Assembly: GCA_963748105.1 (NCBI GenBank)
Contig: CAVVHP010000001.1
Location: 1 to 64,000 of the forward strand
Source: JAKAGZ01 sp963748105
GTDB lineage: Bacteria; Bacteroidota; Ignavibacteria; Ignavibacteriales; Ignavibacteriaceae
Direction: 5' to 3'
DNA: 64,000 nt
The notes beneath the pieces are model-generated. The model saw only the letters and a list, made by a program, of their open reading frames with translations. It did not search any database and was not told the DNA's origin. Both the position numbers and the translations under genes were made by a program. Positions 47,182 through 57,290 of this stretch are shown here, piece by piece. Each line of letters begins with the position of its first letter. Position 1 is the stretch's first letter.

Positions 47182-50100
47182 ATGTCTGACTTTATTCATT
47201 TACATAATCATACTCATTACAGTCTTCAGGATGGTGCCTGCACTGTGGAAGGTCTTGTTAATGCAGCAAAGAAAAATAATATGCACGCTGTGGCTTTAAC
47301 AGATCACGGGGTGATGTATGGAATTGCTGAATTTTATAAAAAAGCGACTAAGGCAGGAATAAAACCTATTGTTGGGATGGAGGCCTATGTTGTCTCTGAA
47401 GGCAGCAGATTCGACAAAGGAACTGATTCTAAAACAGGAAAGAAAAGAAGCAAACACTACAACCACCTAATTCTGCTTGCCAAAAATAAAACCGGGTATA
47501 AAAACCTATCGAAATTATCAACGCTTGGTCACACCGAAGGATTTTATTACAAACCAAGAGTGGATTTAGAGCTTTTACGAAAATATAGTGAAGGACTGGT
47601 CTGTACGTCAGCTTGTGCAGGCGGTGTTGTTTCAGTTCCACTTAGAAATGGTGATTATGATAAAGCCCGCGAAGTTTCTCTGACTTACAAAGAAATTTTT
47701 GGTGATGATTTTTACCTTGAGATACAGGACCACAAAATGGATGTGGAAAAACCAGTTCTAGAAGGCATGCCAAAATTGTCAAAAGAGCTGGGAATAAAAT
47801 TAGTCGCAACAAATGATTGCCATTATATTGAACAGGAGCACTCGATTGCACACAACATATTGCTCCTGTTAGCAGACAAAACCGGTTCAGATTATAGGAA
47901 CCTTCGGTACGGTACCGATCAGGTTTATTTCAAATCACAGGAAGAGATGAAGGACCTCTTCAAAAATTATAACGGGGCCATAGAGAACACGCTTGAAATT
48001 GAAGAGAAAATAGATCTCAAACTTGATTTTGAAGGACATCATTTCCCTAAATTCCCGATACCTGAAGACTCACCTGCAAAAACTCTTGATGATTATTTTG
48101 AACTTCTTTCAATGGAAGGTCTTCATAAAAGATTTAACGAGATTACACCTGAAATAAAAGAAAGATTTGATTTTGAAATTGATACAATAAAGGAAATGGG
48201 ATTCGCCGGTTATTTTTTAATTGTGCAGGATTTTATTAATTCCTCAAAAAAGATGAATATCCCGGTAGGCCCTGGCAGAGGTAGTGCCGCTGGAAGCCTT
48301 GTCGCCTATACACTGGGTATCACAAATATTGATCCGCTTAAGTACAATTTACTTTTTGAAAGATTTTTGAATCCAGCCAGAAAGTCGATGCCGGATATCG
48401 ACGTTGATTTTGCTGATGATAAACGCGGTGATGTAATAGAATATGTTCGTGAAAAGTACGGAAACAATTGCGTCAGCCAGATAATCACATTCAATCGTTT
48501 GTCTTCAAAAGCAGTAATTCGTGATGTTGCACGTGTACTGAAAATTCCAATTCCAACTGTAAACAAAATCACAAAATTTATTCCTTCAAAATTTGGAAAG
48601 GTTTTTACAATTGAACAGGCTCTCGCTGAAGTTCCGGAACTGAAATGGGTAAAAACATCCAAAGAACCGGACATTCAGAATCTTATTAAATACGCAAAAG
48701 TCCTTGAAGGAATGAACAGGAATGCTTCGAAACATGCTGCAGGCGTTGTAATAACACCTGAAGATGTCAGCAATTATGTTCCCCTGGCCAATGCAGTCTC
48801 GCAGACAGATATTGTTACACAATATAATATGAAAGAGATTGAAAGTGCCGGTCTGTTGAAAATGGATTTTCTGGGCCTGCGTACTTTAACCATTATCAGA
48901 GATACGTTAGAACTAATCAGGAAAAACCATAATGTTGAAATTGATATAGAAAATATTCCTGATAATGATGAAAAAACTTATCAACTTTATGCAAAAGGCC
49001 AGACTACCGGTGTGTTCCAGTTTGAATCTGCTCCAATGAGAGAGTATCTCAAGAAATTAAAAGCAAACAGCATCAGTGATCTTGCGGCAATGAATGCATT
49101 GTATCGTCCCGGACCAATGGAATTTATTGATGATTTTATCGATAGAAAATTCGGAAATAAAGAAGTTACATATCTTCATCCCGTGCTTGAGCCAATTCTG
49201 AAAGAGACATACGGAATTATAGTGTACCAGGAACAGGTAATCCAGATTGCAAACAGGGCAGGAGGAATGAGCCTTGCCGAGGCGGATATTCTACGCCGTG
49301 CAATGGGCAAAAAAGATTTGCAGGCAATGAAGGAACAGAAAGTAAAATTCGTTGATGGCGCAATTGCAAAAGGAATTCCTAAAAAAGCTGCCCAGGAAAT
49401 TTTTGAAGCAATTGATAAATTTGCTAATTATGGTTTTAATAAGAGTCACGCTGTTGCCTATAGTTTTGTTGCATATCAAACAGCATATTTAAAAGCTCAT
49501 TATACTGCAGAATTTCTTGCAGCAAACCTTACAAACGAATTTGGCAATTCGGATAAGGTGAGAAATTTCCTTGATGATTGTCGAAAACTTCACATACAGG
49601 TTCTTCCACCTGATGTAAATTCTCCATCAGTTTATTTTGATGTTGATGACGGAAAAATCAGGTTCGGGATGTCAGCTATAAAAAATGTTGGAATTTCAGC
49701 AGTTGAAGAAATCATAAAAGTCCGTAATAAACTTGATAGAGATTTTACTAGTATTTATGACTTTTGTATTAATGTCGATACAAGAGTTGTGAATAAAAGA
49801 TCGCTGGAAGGACTGGTGCTTGCCGGTGCATTTGATTCAATTGATGAAAGAAGAGCAGTTTTATATGCAGCAGTTGAAGAAGCACTTGATTTTGGCCACA
49901 AAGCTCAGAGTTCCAAGTTGACATCTGAGAACAGTTTGTTCGGTGACATAGAGGATGTTAAGCCTACAGAGCCGGTATTACCCAAAGTACCGCTGTGGAC
50001 ACAGAAAGAAAGACTTGCGCGGGAAAGGGAGGTGCTTGGGTTTTATGTTACCGGGCATCCATTAAGAAAGTATGAACTTGAGTATGAATCCTTTACTACA

Positions 50101-50640
50101 GTTCAGTTTGGGGGTGAAGCTGATTCTCTGGAAGACCGGGACAGCGTTCGTGCTTGCGGTGTTGTTACTGCTTTAAAAACTAAGATTGATAAATCGGGCC
50201 GTACCATGGCGTTTTTTACTGTTGATGATTTTTACGGCTCATGTGAGTGTTTAATGTTTGCAAAAGTCTATGAAAAATACGGACAATTTATAAAGGAAGA
50301 AGAATGCATCTTTCTAATTGGCAGACCGGAAAGCAGTGGTGATGCAATAAAGATTCATGCTGAAGAAGTAGTCTTGCTTGAAGATGCAAAAGGAAAATTT
50401 ACTCAAAGTGTAAAAATTAAAATTGACAAGAAAAATAATTCTCCGGAAATTGTTTTACAATTGAAGGAAATACTGAAAAAATATCCCGGAAATATCCCGC
50501 TTTATTTAGAGTTAGCTGATAATGGATCGGACCCGAAATTGTTTTTTCTTAATGAATATAAAGTAGATTTATCAGATGAATTTATTAGTTCTGTTGCAGG
50601 ATTATTGGGTGAATATTCTATTTCATTGACGAAAAAATAA
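47182..50640 (+). CDS. dnaE: DNA polymerase III subunit alpha
   Basis: The 1152-aa replicative polymerase. The PHP domain (FIHLHNHTHYSLQDGACTVE, ALTDHGVMYG) comes first; the palm follows with PVGPGRGSAAGSLVAYTLGI and the catalytic acidic block PDIDVDFADD from residue 404. The fingers and the beta-binding and OB regions follow (RPGPMEFIDDFIDRK, SHAVAYSFVAYQTAYLKAHY, CGVVTALKTKIDKSGR). Length and order match DnaE1. It is a single gene with about 130 bases of spacer on each side. Confidence 0.98.
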   Translation: MSDFIHLHNHTHYSLQDGACTVEGLVNAAKKNNMHAVALTDHGVMYGIAEFYKKATKAGIKPIVGMEAYVVSEGSRFDKGTDSKTGKKRSKHYNHLILLAKNKTGYKNLSKLSTLGHTEGFYYKPRVDLELLRKYSEGLVCTSACAGGVVSVPLRNGDYDKAREVSLTYKEIFGDDFYLEIQDHKMDVEKPVLEGMPKLSKELGIKLVATNDCHYIEQEHSIAHNILLLLADKTGSDYRNLRYGTDQVYFKSQEEMKDLFKNYNGAIENTLEIEEKIDLKLDFEGHHFPKFPIPEDSPAKTLDDYFELLSMEGLHKRFNEITPEIKERFDFEIDTIKEMGFAGYFLIVQDFINSSKKMNIPVGPGRGSAAGSLVAYTLGITNIDPLKYNLLFERFLNPARKSMPDIDVDFADDKRGDVIEYVREKYGNNCVSQIITFNRLSSKAVIRDVARVLKIPIPTVNKITKFIPSKFGKVFTIEQALAEVPELKWVKTSKEPDIQNLIKYAKVLEGMNRNASKHAAGVVITPEDVSNYVPLANAVSQTDIVTQYNMKEIESAGLLKMDFLGLRTLTIIRDTLELIRKNHNVEIDIENIPDNDEKTYQLYAKGQTTGVFQFESAPMREYLKKLKANSISDLAAMNALYRPGPMEFIDDFIDRKFGNKEVTYLHPVLEPILKETYGIIVYQEQVIQIANRAGGMSLAEADILRRAMGKKDLQAMKEQKVKFVDGAIAKGIPKKAAQEIFEAIDKFANYGFNKSHAVAYSFVAYQTAYLKAHYTAEFLAANLTNEFGNSDKVRNFLDDCRKLHIQVLPPDVNSPSVYFDVDDGKIRFGMSAIKNVGISAVEEIIKVRNKLDRDFTSIYDFCINVDTRVVNKRSLEGLVLAGAFDSIDERRAVLYAAVEEALDFGHKAQSSKLTSENSLFGDIEDVKPTEPVLPKVPLWTQKERLAREREVLGFYVTGHPLRKYELEYESFTTVQFGGEADSLEDRDSVRACGVVTALKTKIDKSGRTMAFFTVDDFYGSCECLMFAKVYEKYGQFIKEEECIFLIGRPESSGDAIKIHAEEVVLLEDAKGKFTQSVKIKIDKKNNSPEIVLQLKEILKKYPGNIPLYLELADNGSDPKLFFLNEYKVDLSDEFISSVAGLLGEYSISLTKK

Positions 50641-50771
50641 AAATAACTTGATAATTCAATCCGTATTGTTCATAAGTAAAATTCTGTATTGCATTATTGT
50701 TGAATAACTTGGGCCAATTTTGTATTATTCTAAACTAATTTAAATCCTACTCGAATTTAAAAGAGCAAAAA

Positions 50772-51605
50772 ATGAGAAATGATGATAATATGAAATATTG
50801 GGCGTTGATATTGGGGGCATCTTCAGGATTTGGTGAAGCGGCTGCTATCAAATTAGCTGAAGACGGATTTAATATAATCGGTGTGCATTTGGATCGGCAG
50901 GCTACCATGCCGCATGTTGAAGAGATAAAAGAAAAAATTAAATCTTCGGGTGTTGATTATCTTTTTTATAATGTAAATGCTGCGGATGATGCCAAAAGAA
51001 AGGAAGTAACAGAAGAATTAAAAACTAAGTTTGATAATAAAGCAAAAGTAAAAGTGCTGATGCACTCCCTGGCATTCGGCACACTAAGGCACTTTATTCC
51101 GGCAAAGGGTGAACCAGCCCTTTCAAAGGCCCAGATGGAAATGACACTCGATGTTATGGCTCATTCTCTTGTATATTGGACCCAGGAACTTGTGGTAAAT
51201 AATCTTCTTGCAAGTAAAGCAAGAATATTTGCAATGACCAGTTCTGGGGGACATACAATAATTCCTTCATATGGTGCGGTCTCGGCAGCTAAAGCAACAC
51301 TGGAATCTCATGTTAGACAATTAGCTGAAGAATTGGGATATTTGGAAGTAGGAGTTAATGCAATTATGGCTGGTGTTACAGATACACCTGCCCTTAGAAA
51401 AATTCCCGGGAACATACCGATGATGGATGTTGCCAGAAGAAAGAATCCCAGAGGTAGATTAACATCAACTGAGGATGTAGCAAAAATAATTTCATTGATG
51501 TGTATGGATGGCGGAGAATGGATATCAGGTGGTATCATTCATGCAGATGGTGGAGAAGATATAGTTAGTTTCGTCGGACAAGGCGAACAAACAGAAGATT
51601 ATTAA
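50772..51605 (+). CDS. SDR-family enoyl-ACP reductase-like protein (FabL type)
   Basis: A 277-aa Rossmann oxidoreductase. The start LILGASSGFGEAAAIKLAED is a classic NADP-binding glycine motif (GASSGFG), and the active site is Tyr167-(X6)-Lys174 (YGAVSAAK), the spacing of enoyl-ACP reductases FabI/FabL rather than the X3 spacing of ordinary SDRs. HSLAFGTLRHF also recalls enoyl reductases. It probably reduces enoyl-ACP in fatty acid synthesis. A second Met at residue 7 is an alternative start. trxA follows after 28 bases. Confidence 0.82.
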   Translation: MRNDDNMKYWALILGASSGFGEAAAIKLAEDGFNIIGVHLDRQATMPHVEEIKEKIKSSGVDYLFYNVNAADDAKRKEVTEELKTKFDNKAKVKVLMHSLAFGTLRHFIPAKGEPALSKAQMEMTLDVMAHSLVYWTQELVVNNLLASKARIFAMTSSGGHTIIPSYGAVSAAKATLESHVRQLAEELGYLEVGVNAIMAGVTDTPALRKIPGNIPMMDVARRKNPRGRLTSTEDVAKIISLMCMDGGEWISGGIIHADGGEDIVSFVGQGEQTEDY

Positions 51606-51633
51606 TTCATTAAAAGTAAAAAAAGGATAATTG

Positions 51634-51954
51634 ATGAAACCTATTACAATTTCAGACGATAATTTTGAATCAGAAGTTTTGAAATCAGAACAACCAGTTC
51701 TTATTGATTTTTGGGCAGCATGGTGCGGGCCCTGTAAAATGATAGCTCCTGTAGTTGAAGAATTAGCAGTGGAATATGATGGAAAAGTAAAAATCGGTAA
51801 GCTTGATGTTGATAATAATCAGCAAACTGCAATTAAATATGGAGTTAGAAGTATTCCAACTTTGCTGGTTTTCAAAAATGGTGAAGTAAAAGAAACTATT
51901 ATCGGCGCAGTCCCAAAAGCACAAATAGCACAAAAATTAGATACCGTAATTTAA
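51634..51954 (+). CDS. trxA: thioredoxin
   Basis: A 106-aa thiol-disulfide reductase with the active site WCGPC (residues 30-34), the cis-Pro in GVRSIPTLLVF and VLIDFWAAWCGPCKM, all standard. The ATG at 51634 with an aaaagg site upstream is preferred to the TTG just before it. A terminator follows. Confidence 0.97.
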   Translation: MKPITISDDNFESEVLKSEQPVLIDFWAAWCGPCKMIAPVVEELAVEYDGKVKIGKLDVDNNQQTAIKYGVRSIPTLLVFKNGEVKETIIGAVPKAQIAQKLDTVI

Positions 51955-52339
51955 TTTTTTCCTAAAACTATTATTAAAATACTACCGTTGTTAACAGACA
52001 CCGGTAGTATTTTTTTTGTTACCTTTTCCTGACCAAATTTATCTACATGGAAATAATTCATATCGAGTAACTAAAATATCTGTATAATTAGTTTAATTAA
52101 TAAATTTATATTGAATATTTGAGAAAATGTCTAATTTTTCAGGAATTGGACTTTTAGGGGAGATAATAGAAAAGTTTATGTAACCTAAATTCAGCTATAT
52201 TTACAGGCTTTGTAGCAGTTTTTAGCAATTGGGTTGTATATATAGTATGTGGAATCTATTTTTTGAATAATTTATATTCGAATCTGGCTGTCTGGTAAAT
52301 TAATAACTGCAAAACAATAAATCATTAAAGTGGGCTAAA
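51955..52339. other. intergenic region, 385 bases
   Basis: Holds the trxA terminator and, after it, about 320 AT-rich bases upstream of the GWxTD gene. A promoter for that gene must lie here; I see no box pair good enough to name, and no open frame or tRNA. Confidence 0.6.
51978..52018 (+). terminator. rho-independent terminator after trxA
   Basis: Ten-pair stem aatactaccg / cggtagtatt (51978-51987 and 52002-52011) with a 14-base loop, followed by a run of T. It closes the transcript of the reductase and thioredoxin genes. Confidence 0.88.
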
Positions 52340-53740
52340 ATGAAAAAACTAATTACACTGTTTGTACTGCTCCCAATTTTCCTGAGCAATGCGCAAAATA
52401 ATTTTAACTTTAACATAGATTTCTCAAGCTTTAAATATGATTCTGCTTCAAACTATGTTGAGTTTTATTATTCATTTCCTCAAAATCAATTAAAGATTAT
52501 AAACGATAACAATCAATTAATGGTTGAGGGACTGCTTCATCTTCAGATTAAAAATACCGACACTAATAAGGACTTTCTGAATAAAACCTGGAGAATTCCA
52601 ATAGCCTTAAAAGATACAACTTTGGCAAGTATGCAGCAAAGCCTGGTTGGAGCAGTTGGATTTGTTGTGCCGAAAGGTAAATATACATGCTATGCTTCAG
52701 GTTCAGATAAAAATAATTCTGAGGTAAAAAAAGATTACAACTTTCCTTTGAATGTTTCATTGTTTGGAAATAGCGATATGACTATCAGTGATATTGAACT
52801 CGCTTCAAACATCAAGCAGGAAGGAGTTGACAAAACATCAATTTTTTACAAAAATACTTTAGAAGTAGTACCAATGCCATCGGATATTTTCGGACAGTCT
52901 TCTCCGGCGTTATATTATTATTCTGAAATTTATAATCTAGATAAAGTTGAGAATCTCTCTAATCTAAAATATGAGACTTCTTTATTTGATCCTCACGGAA
53001 GGAAATTATTCTTAAAGCATAAAAAACTTGGTAATCCTCTCGCAGCAACTGCCGATGTTGGTGTGATAAATGTCTCTAAATATCCATCAGGTAAATATAC
53101 TCTAATTTTATCTTTAAGTGACAGTATAAAGAACATTGGAGTTACATCTAAAAAAGAGTTTTTTATTTACAACCCGGGCATTAAAGACACAACTACCTTT
53201 GCAGCCAGAACGGGCGATGTAATGAGCAGCCAGTTTGCATTCTTGTCATCTGAAGAGTGTGATGATATATTTGATAAGGCACAATATATATCAAGTGATA
53301 AACAAAAAGACCAATATGATAAAATACATACCGTGGATGGTAAAAGAGAATTTCTGTATACTTTCTGGAAGAATAAATACAACGCAACCGGTGTTGGTAA
53401 TCATTATGTTTATACTGACTACATCAAGCGTGTAAAAGAAGCCAATGCAAGATTTAAAAATATAGGGCATAAAGGTTGGGAAACTGATATGGGACGTGTT
53501 TTTATTAAATACGGTGAACCCAGTACAATTGAAAAACATCCAAATGAAAAAAATACCAGGCCTTATGAGGTATGGCATTATGAGTCAATTGAAGGGGGAG
53601 TGTACTTTATTTTCGGAGATCTTACAGGATTTTCAAATTATGTTTTGCTTACTTCTGATAAACGAGGTGAGTATGAAGATCCGAACTGGCAATCAAGAAT
53701 TGGTACTGTGCCGGGTAGCTCCAACATTATGGGGAACTAA
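52340..53740 (+). CDS. GWxTD domain-containing exported protein
   Basis: A 466-aa protein with a signal peptide (cleavage near NAQN, about residue 20). The first 300 residues are beta-rich and repeat-like. The last 120 form the GWxTD domain, with the name-giving GWETD, then MGRVFIKYGEPSTIEKHP and PYEVWHY and a GDLTGFSNYVLLTSD end. The domain occurs in exported proteins of Bacteroidota, Chlorobiota and Acidobacteriota; no function is established. It is transcribed alone, with a terminator after it. Confidence 0.87.
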   Translation: MKKLITLFVLLPIFLSNAQNNFNFNIDFSSFKYDSASNYVEFYYSFPQNQLKIINDNNQLMVEGLLHLQIKNTDTNKDFLNKTWRIPIALKDTTLASMQQSLVGAVGFVVPKGKYTCYASGSDKNNSEVKKDYNFPLNVSLFGNSDMTISDIELASNIKQEGVDKTSIFYKNTLEVVPMPSDIFGQSSPALYYYSEIYNLDKVENLSNLKYETSLFDPHGRKLFLKHKKLGNPLAATADVGVINVSKYPSGKYTLILSLSDSIKNIGVTSKKEFFIYNPGIKDTTTFAARTGDVMSSQFAFLSSEECDDIFDKAQYISSDKQKDQYDKIHTVDGKREFLYTFWKNKYNATGVGNHYVYTDYIKRVKEANARFKNIGHKGWETDMGRVFIKYGEPSTIEKHPNEKNTRPYEVWHYESIEGGVYFIFGDLTGFSNYVLLTSDKRGEYEDPNWQSRIGTVPGSSNIMGN

Positions 53741-53763
53741 TTTTTCCCGATAACTATTTCCAG

Positions 53764-53798
53764 CAGCCTTAAATTAACTTTTAAGGCTGTTTTTATTT
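53764..53798 (+). terminator. rho-independent terminator
   Basis: Nine-pair stem cagccttaa / ttaaggctg (53764-53772 and 53781-53789) followed by tttttatttt. It ends the GWxTD transcript. Confidence 0.85.
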
Positions 53799-53882
53799 TA
53801 AATGGGGCTATAAATCAATTGTTAAAAATTGGTTATCTTTGTTTTATATTATATAAATGAGAATAAACTATATCCAAAATAG

Positions 53883-54752
53883 ATGCAGAACAGATTAGAA
53901 TATATATTTTTTATTGGTTTCAGTTACCTTACAAAGATACTTGGTCTCCAGTTATCAAGACGGCTTGCTATCCCGTTAGCAGTATTCTTTTATTATCTTG
54001 CTCCTATAAGAAAGAAGGTAGTAATAGAGAATTTGGTTAATTCATTCCCTGAATATTCAATGCAAAAAATTAGAGAAATAGCTTTTGGTACTTACAAAAG
54101 TTTTGCAATAACATTATTAGAAACTCTTTACATACCTCATATTTGTAAACAGGAAATGATTAAAGAAGTTAAATGTATAAATCTTGATTTATTAAAACAA
54201 AAGATTGATAATAAACAGGGGGTCGTATATTTATCTGCTCATTTTGGTAATTGGGAATATTTTGCTTTGTCTACAGCACTTCAATTAGATCATGCATTAT
54301 ATCTGATTATAAAACCTCAAAGAAATCCGTATGTGACTGAATTCCTGAATAATGCCAGGACAAAATGGCACAATGAAGTTATTCCAATGGGTGTTTCTGT
54401 AAGACAGGCTTATAAAGTTTTGTCTGAGAAAAAAATGGTTGCAATGGCAGCCGATCAAAGAGGTCACAAGGATGGTCCCAGGATTAATTTTTTCAAGAGA
54501 CCGGCCGCAATGTATCCTGGTTCAGCGGTACTTGCTTTGAGGACGGGAGCTTCTTTGGTTTATGCAATTATTTATCGTAACCCGGATTATAGTTATGCAA
54601 TAAAGTTCGAGGAATTAGTGGTTGATGATATTACCGGAACTGAAGATGAAAAAGTGGATGAAATTTTAAGAAGATATATAAATCATCTTGAACAATATAT
54701 TAGAAAGTACCCGGAACAATGGCTATGGATGCATAAACGCTGGAAGTATTAG
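53883..54752 (+). CDS. lipid A biosynthesis acyltransferase-like (LpxL/HtrB family)
   Basis: A 289-aa membrane-bound acyltransferase. The catalytic His120 and Glu125 lie in HFGNWE, followed by the usual YLIIKPQRNPYVTEF and the basic ADQRGHKDGPRINFF segment. It should add a secondary acyl chain to lipid A or a related lipid. A TATCTTTG box at 53834-53841, of the type used as -7 element in Bacteroidota, lies about 40 bases before the start. The heptosyltransferase-like gene follows after three bases, tying both to lipopolysaccharide synthesis. Confidence 0.9.
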   Translation: MQNRLEYIFFIGFSYLTKILGLQLSRRLAIPLAVFFYYLAPIRKKVVIENLVNSFPEYSMQKIREIAFGTYKSFAITLLETLYIPHICKQEMIKEVKCINLDLLKQKIDNKQGVVYLSAHFGNWEYFALSTALQLDHALYLIIKPQRNPYVTEFLNNARTKWHNEVIPMGVSVRQAYKVLSEKKMVAMAADQRGHKDGPRINFFKRPAAMYPGSAVLALRTGASLVYAIIYRNPDYSYAIKFEELVVDDITGTEDEKVDEILRRYINHLEQYIRKYPEQWLWMHKRWKY

Positions 54753-54755
54753 TTA

Positions 54756-55775
54756 GTGGAAAAGATATTAGTAATACAAACCGCCTTTCTTGGTGACGCA
54801 ATTCTGACTCTCCCTATGATTCAGAAACTAAAAGAAAAATTTAGTAATTCTGAAATTGATGTACTTTGTATTCCCTCAACCAGAGAAATTTTTGATGCAT
54901 CTCCCGTAGTTAATTTGTCAATAATAATTGATAAAAGAGGCAAGCAAAAACATTTTCTTTCATTTTACCGCTTTGTAAAAGAATTAAAAAAAGAAAATTA
55001 TACACGAATTTATTCTCCTCACAGATCATTTCGCTCTGCTTTAATAGTCAAATTCCTGAGTTCTGAAAAATCATTTGGATTTTCAAACAGTGCTTTTAAA
55101 GAGGCCTATACAAACGTTATTAAATACGACACTAAAAAACATGAAATTCAAAAAAATCTTGATTTAGCTCAATTTTCATACGATTCAGGAAACTGGCGCA
55201 TAATACCAGAATTGAATTTACAGTCAGAATTAAAAAAACCTTTAGAAGATTTTTTTGTAAATTACACCTCTGATTCTAAAATTTATGCCTTTGCTCCCGG
55301 AAGTGTCTGGAATACAAAAAAATATCCCATGGAATATTTCGAAAAAATTATCCGGCATTTTGTTGAGAAAAATAAATTTGTGATCTTGATAGGCGGTGAG
55401 GCTGACAGAGTCTTTTGTGAAAACATAGCTTCAAAATTTAATGAAGGAGTTTTTTCCGCAGCCGGTAAATTCTCCGTACTTGAATCAATTAAAATTTTAG
55501 AAGAAGTGGAGATCCTGATATCGAATGATAGTGCTCCTACACATCTTGGCATGTGTGCGGATATTCCGGTTCTTACTATATATTGTTCAACTGTACCTGC
55601 ATTTGGTTTTTATCCTTACAACAATAAGAGCAGTTACATTAGTTTTGATGATCTTTCCTGTAAGCCTTGCGGAATTCACGGGCATAAAAAATGCCCGGTA
55701 GGTACATTTGATTGTGCATATAAATTATTACCAGAAAATATTATTATGAAAGTTGAGAGTATGTTAAATGATTGA
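54756..55775 (+). CDS. heptosyltransferase family (GT9) protein
   Basis: A 339-aa GT-B enzyme like WaaC/WaaF, which add heptose to the lipopolysaccharide core. IQTAFLGDAILTLPMIQKL is the standard start; APGSVWNTKKYPMEYF, LIGGEADR and ISNDSAPTHLGMC with CKPCGIHGHKKCP are characteristic of heptosyltransferase II. The start is GTG. Its end overlaps the next gene by eight bases. Confidence 0.9.
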   Translation: MEKILVIQTAFLGDAILTLPMIQKLKEKFSNSEIDVLCIPSTREIFDASPVVNLSIIIDKRGKQKHFLSFYRFVKELKKENYTRIYSPHRSFRSALIVKFLSSEKSFGFSNSAFKEAYTNVIKYDTKKHEIQKNLDLAQFSYDSGNWRIIPELNLQSELKKPLEDFFVNYTSDSKIYAFAPGSVWNTKKYPMEYFEKIIRHFVEKNKFVILIGGEADRVFCENIASKFNEGVFSAAGKFSVLESIKILEEVEILISNDSAPTHLGMCADIPVLTIYCSTVPAFGFYPYNNKSSYISFDDLSCKPCGIHGHKKCPVGTFDCAYKLLPENIIMKVESMLND

Positions 55776-56403
55776 TACAAAAAAATGTGAGATCCTTAAT
55801 GTAGATGAGGATTTTGAAAATTCAATTCAACTTGCCAAAAAACTATATCTTGAAGGCTCTGTTTTTGTTTATCCTACTGATACTATTTATGGATTCGGTT
55901 CAAATCCTTTTAATGAAGATTCAGTAAAGAAAATTAATGAAATTAAAGGAAGAGATTTTGGGAAAAAATATATACTTCTTATAGATAGTATTGAAAGTCT
56001 TCAAAAGTATGTGGAAATAAAATCTGAGAAACATCTGGATTTTCTTCTTTCTATCTGGCCTAATCCTGTTTCTGTTGTTCTTACATTAAATGAACAGACA
56101 AGAAAGATTCTCGGAACAGGTACCGCTGTTTTCAGAATTCCCAACAACAGATTTTGCCTGAAACTTTTATCCGAACTTAAAATGCCCCTTATTTCCACAA
56201 GTGTAAACAGAGTGGGTAAAGTGCCAATGATTGAGTCGAGTTTAATAAAAGATGAATTCTCTTCACAGGTGGATGCTATATTTTACACGAATAAAAAATT
56301 ATATATTGAAGCTTCAACTATTATTGACCTTAATGATTCCAGCCCAGTATTATTACGTGAAGGTAAGTTTAAGTTTGAAGATATTTTGGAAAAATTTAAA
56401 TAA
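55768..56403 (+). CDS. tsaC: L-threonylcarbamoyladenylate synthase (Sua5/YrdC family)
   Basis: A 211-aa enzyme making threonylcarbamoyl-AMP for the t6A modification of ANN-decoding tRNAs. YPTDTIYGFGSNPF, KINEIKGRDFGKKYILLI, WPNPVSVVLTLN and PLISTSVNRVGKVP are the YrdC-domain landmarks. No C-terminal Sua5 domain, so it is the short form. Overlaps the heptosyltransferase gene. Confidence 0.92.
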   Translation: MIDTKKCEILNVDEDFENSIQLAKKLYLEGSVFVYPTDTIYGFGSNPFNEDSVKKINEIKGRDFGKKYILLIDSIESLQKYVEIKSEKHLDFLLSIWPNPVSVVLTLNEQTRKILGTGTAVFRIPNNRFCLKLLSELKMPLISTSVNRVGKVPMIESSLIKDEFSSQVDAIFYTNKKLYIEASTIIDLNDSSPVLLREGKFKFEDILEKFK

Positions 56404-56406
56404 GTA

Positions 56407-57276
56407 TTGAGATTGTTCAAAAAATTAAAAAAAATAGATTTCGAAAAGCTTAAGAATATTAAAAGCTTTTCTGTACTTATTGTTCCGGATGATTCGGGAA
56501 TTAAAGCTAAAACACAAAAACTATCACCTCCAAAAGTGATTTGGCTGGTCGTATTATATTCTGTCATGGTTTTCATTTTTAGTTACCTGTTGCTGGCCTT
56601 TACTCCAGTTGGGGATTTGTTACAAGTTAAGGAAAATACTCTTAGTAAAGAAGATATGACTCAGGTGCAGGAGCTGAACAAAAAGTTAATCTTTCTTGCA
56701 CATGAACTTGAGGATATGAGATCAAAGAACGACAGGCTTCGCTACGCTCTTATACTAGGTGATTCTACTCTCGCTGATTCTCTTGTACAGACAGATTCTT
56801 CAGAATCAGAAGCCGGCAAGTTAAATCTGAAAAAGAAAGCAGGCGGAGATATCTTATCGGTTATAAATGATCTGTTCTTTAAGCACAATATCAATCAGGG
56901 CAAAGAATTTACTTTCAGCAGGCCAGTAAATGGATTTATCAGCCGAAAATTTGAGCCTGAAAATGGACATTTTGGTATTGACTATGTTGTTAAAACAGGG
57001 ACACCGGTTTATGCTGCAGGCGGAGGTTACGTTATCTTTTCTGGCTTTACTGTGGAGGATGGCTATATGCTTATAATTAATTCTCCGGATAACTATGTTA
57101 CTATTTATAAGCATTTGTCAGCACTGTTAAAGAAAGAGCGGGAAGTAGTAAGTCAGGGTGAATTAATTGCATTAGCCGGTAATACCGGCGATATTACGAC
57201 GGGACCGCATTTACATTTTGAAATCTGGAAAAATGGCCAGCCGATAAACCCTAAATCTGTATTAATTAATTATTGA
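56407..57276 (+). CDS. M23 family metallopeptidase, membrane anchored
   Basis: A 289-aa protein with a short cytoplasmic start, one membrane helix (about residues 40-62), a coiled-coil spacer (75-110) and a C-terminal LytM domain: ISRKFEPENGHFGIDYVV (zinc His and Asp) and GPHLHFEIW (HxH). It should cut or bind peptidoglycan cross-links in the periplasm. The start is TTG. The bactofilin gene follows after 14 bases, a pairing known for cell-shape control. Confidence 0.9.
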   Translation: MRLFKKLKKIDFEKLKNIKSFSVLIVPDDSGIKAKTQKLSPPKVIWLVVLYSVMVFIFSYLLLAFTPVGDLLQVKENTLSKEDMTQVQELNKKLIFLAHELEDMRSKNDRLRYALILGDSTLADSLVQTDSSESEAGKLNLKKKAGGDILSVINDLFFKHNINQGKEFTFSRPVNGFISRKFEPENGHFGIDYVVKTGTPVYAAGGGYVIFSGFTVEDGYMLIINSPDNYVTIYKHLSALLKKEREVVSQGELIALAGNTGDITTGPHLHFEIWKNGQPINPKSVLINY

Positions 57277-57290
57277 AAAGGAGCAAACAA

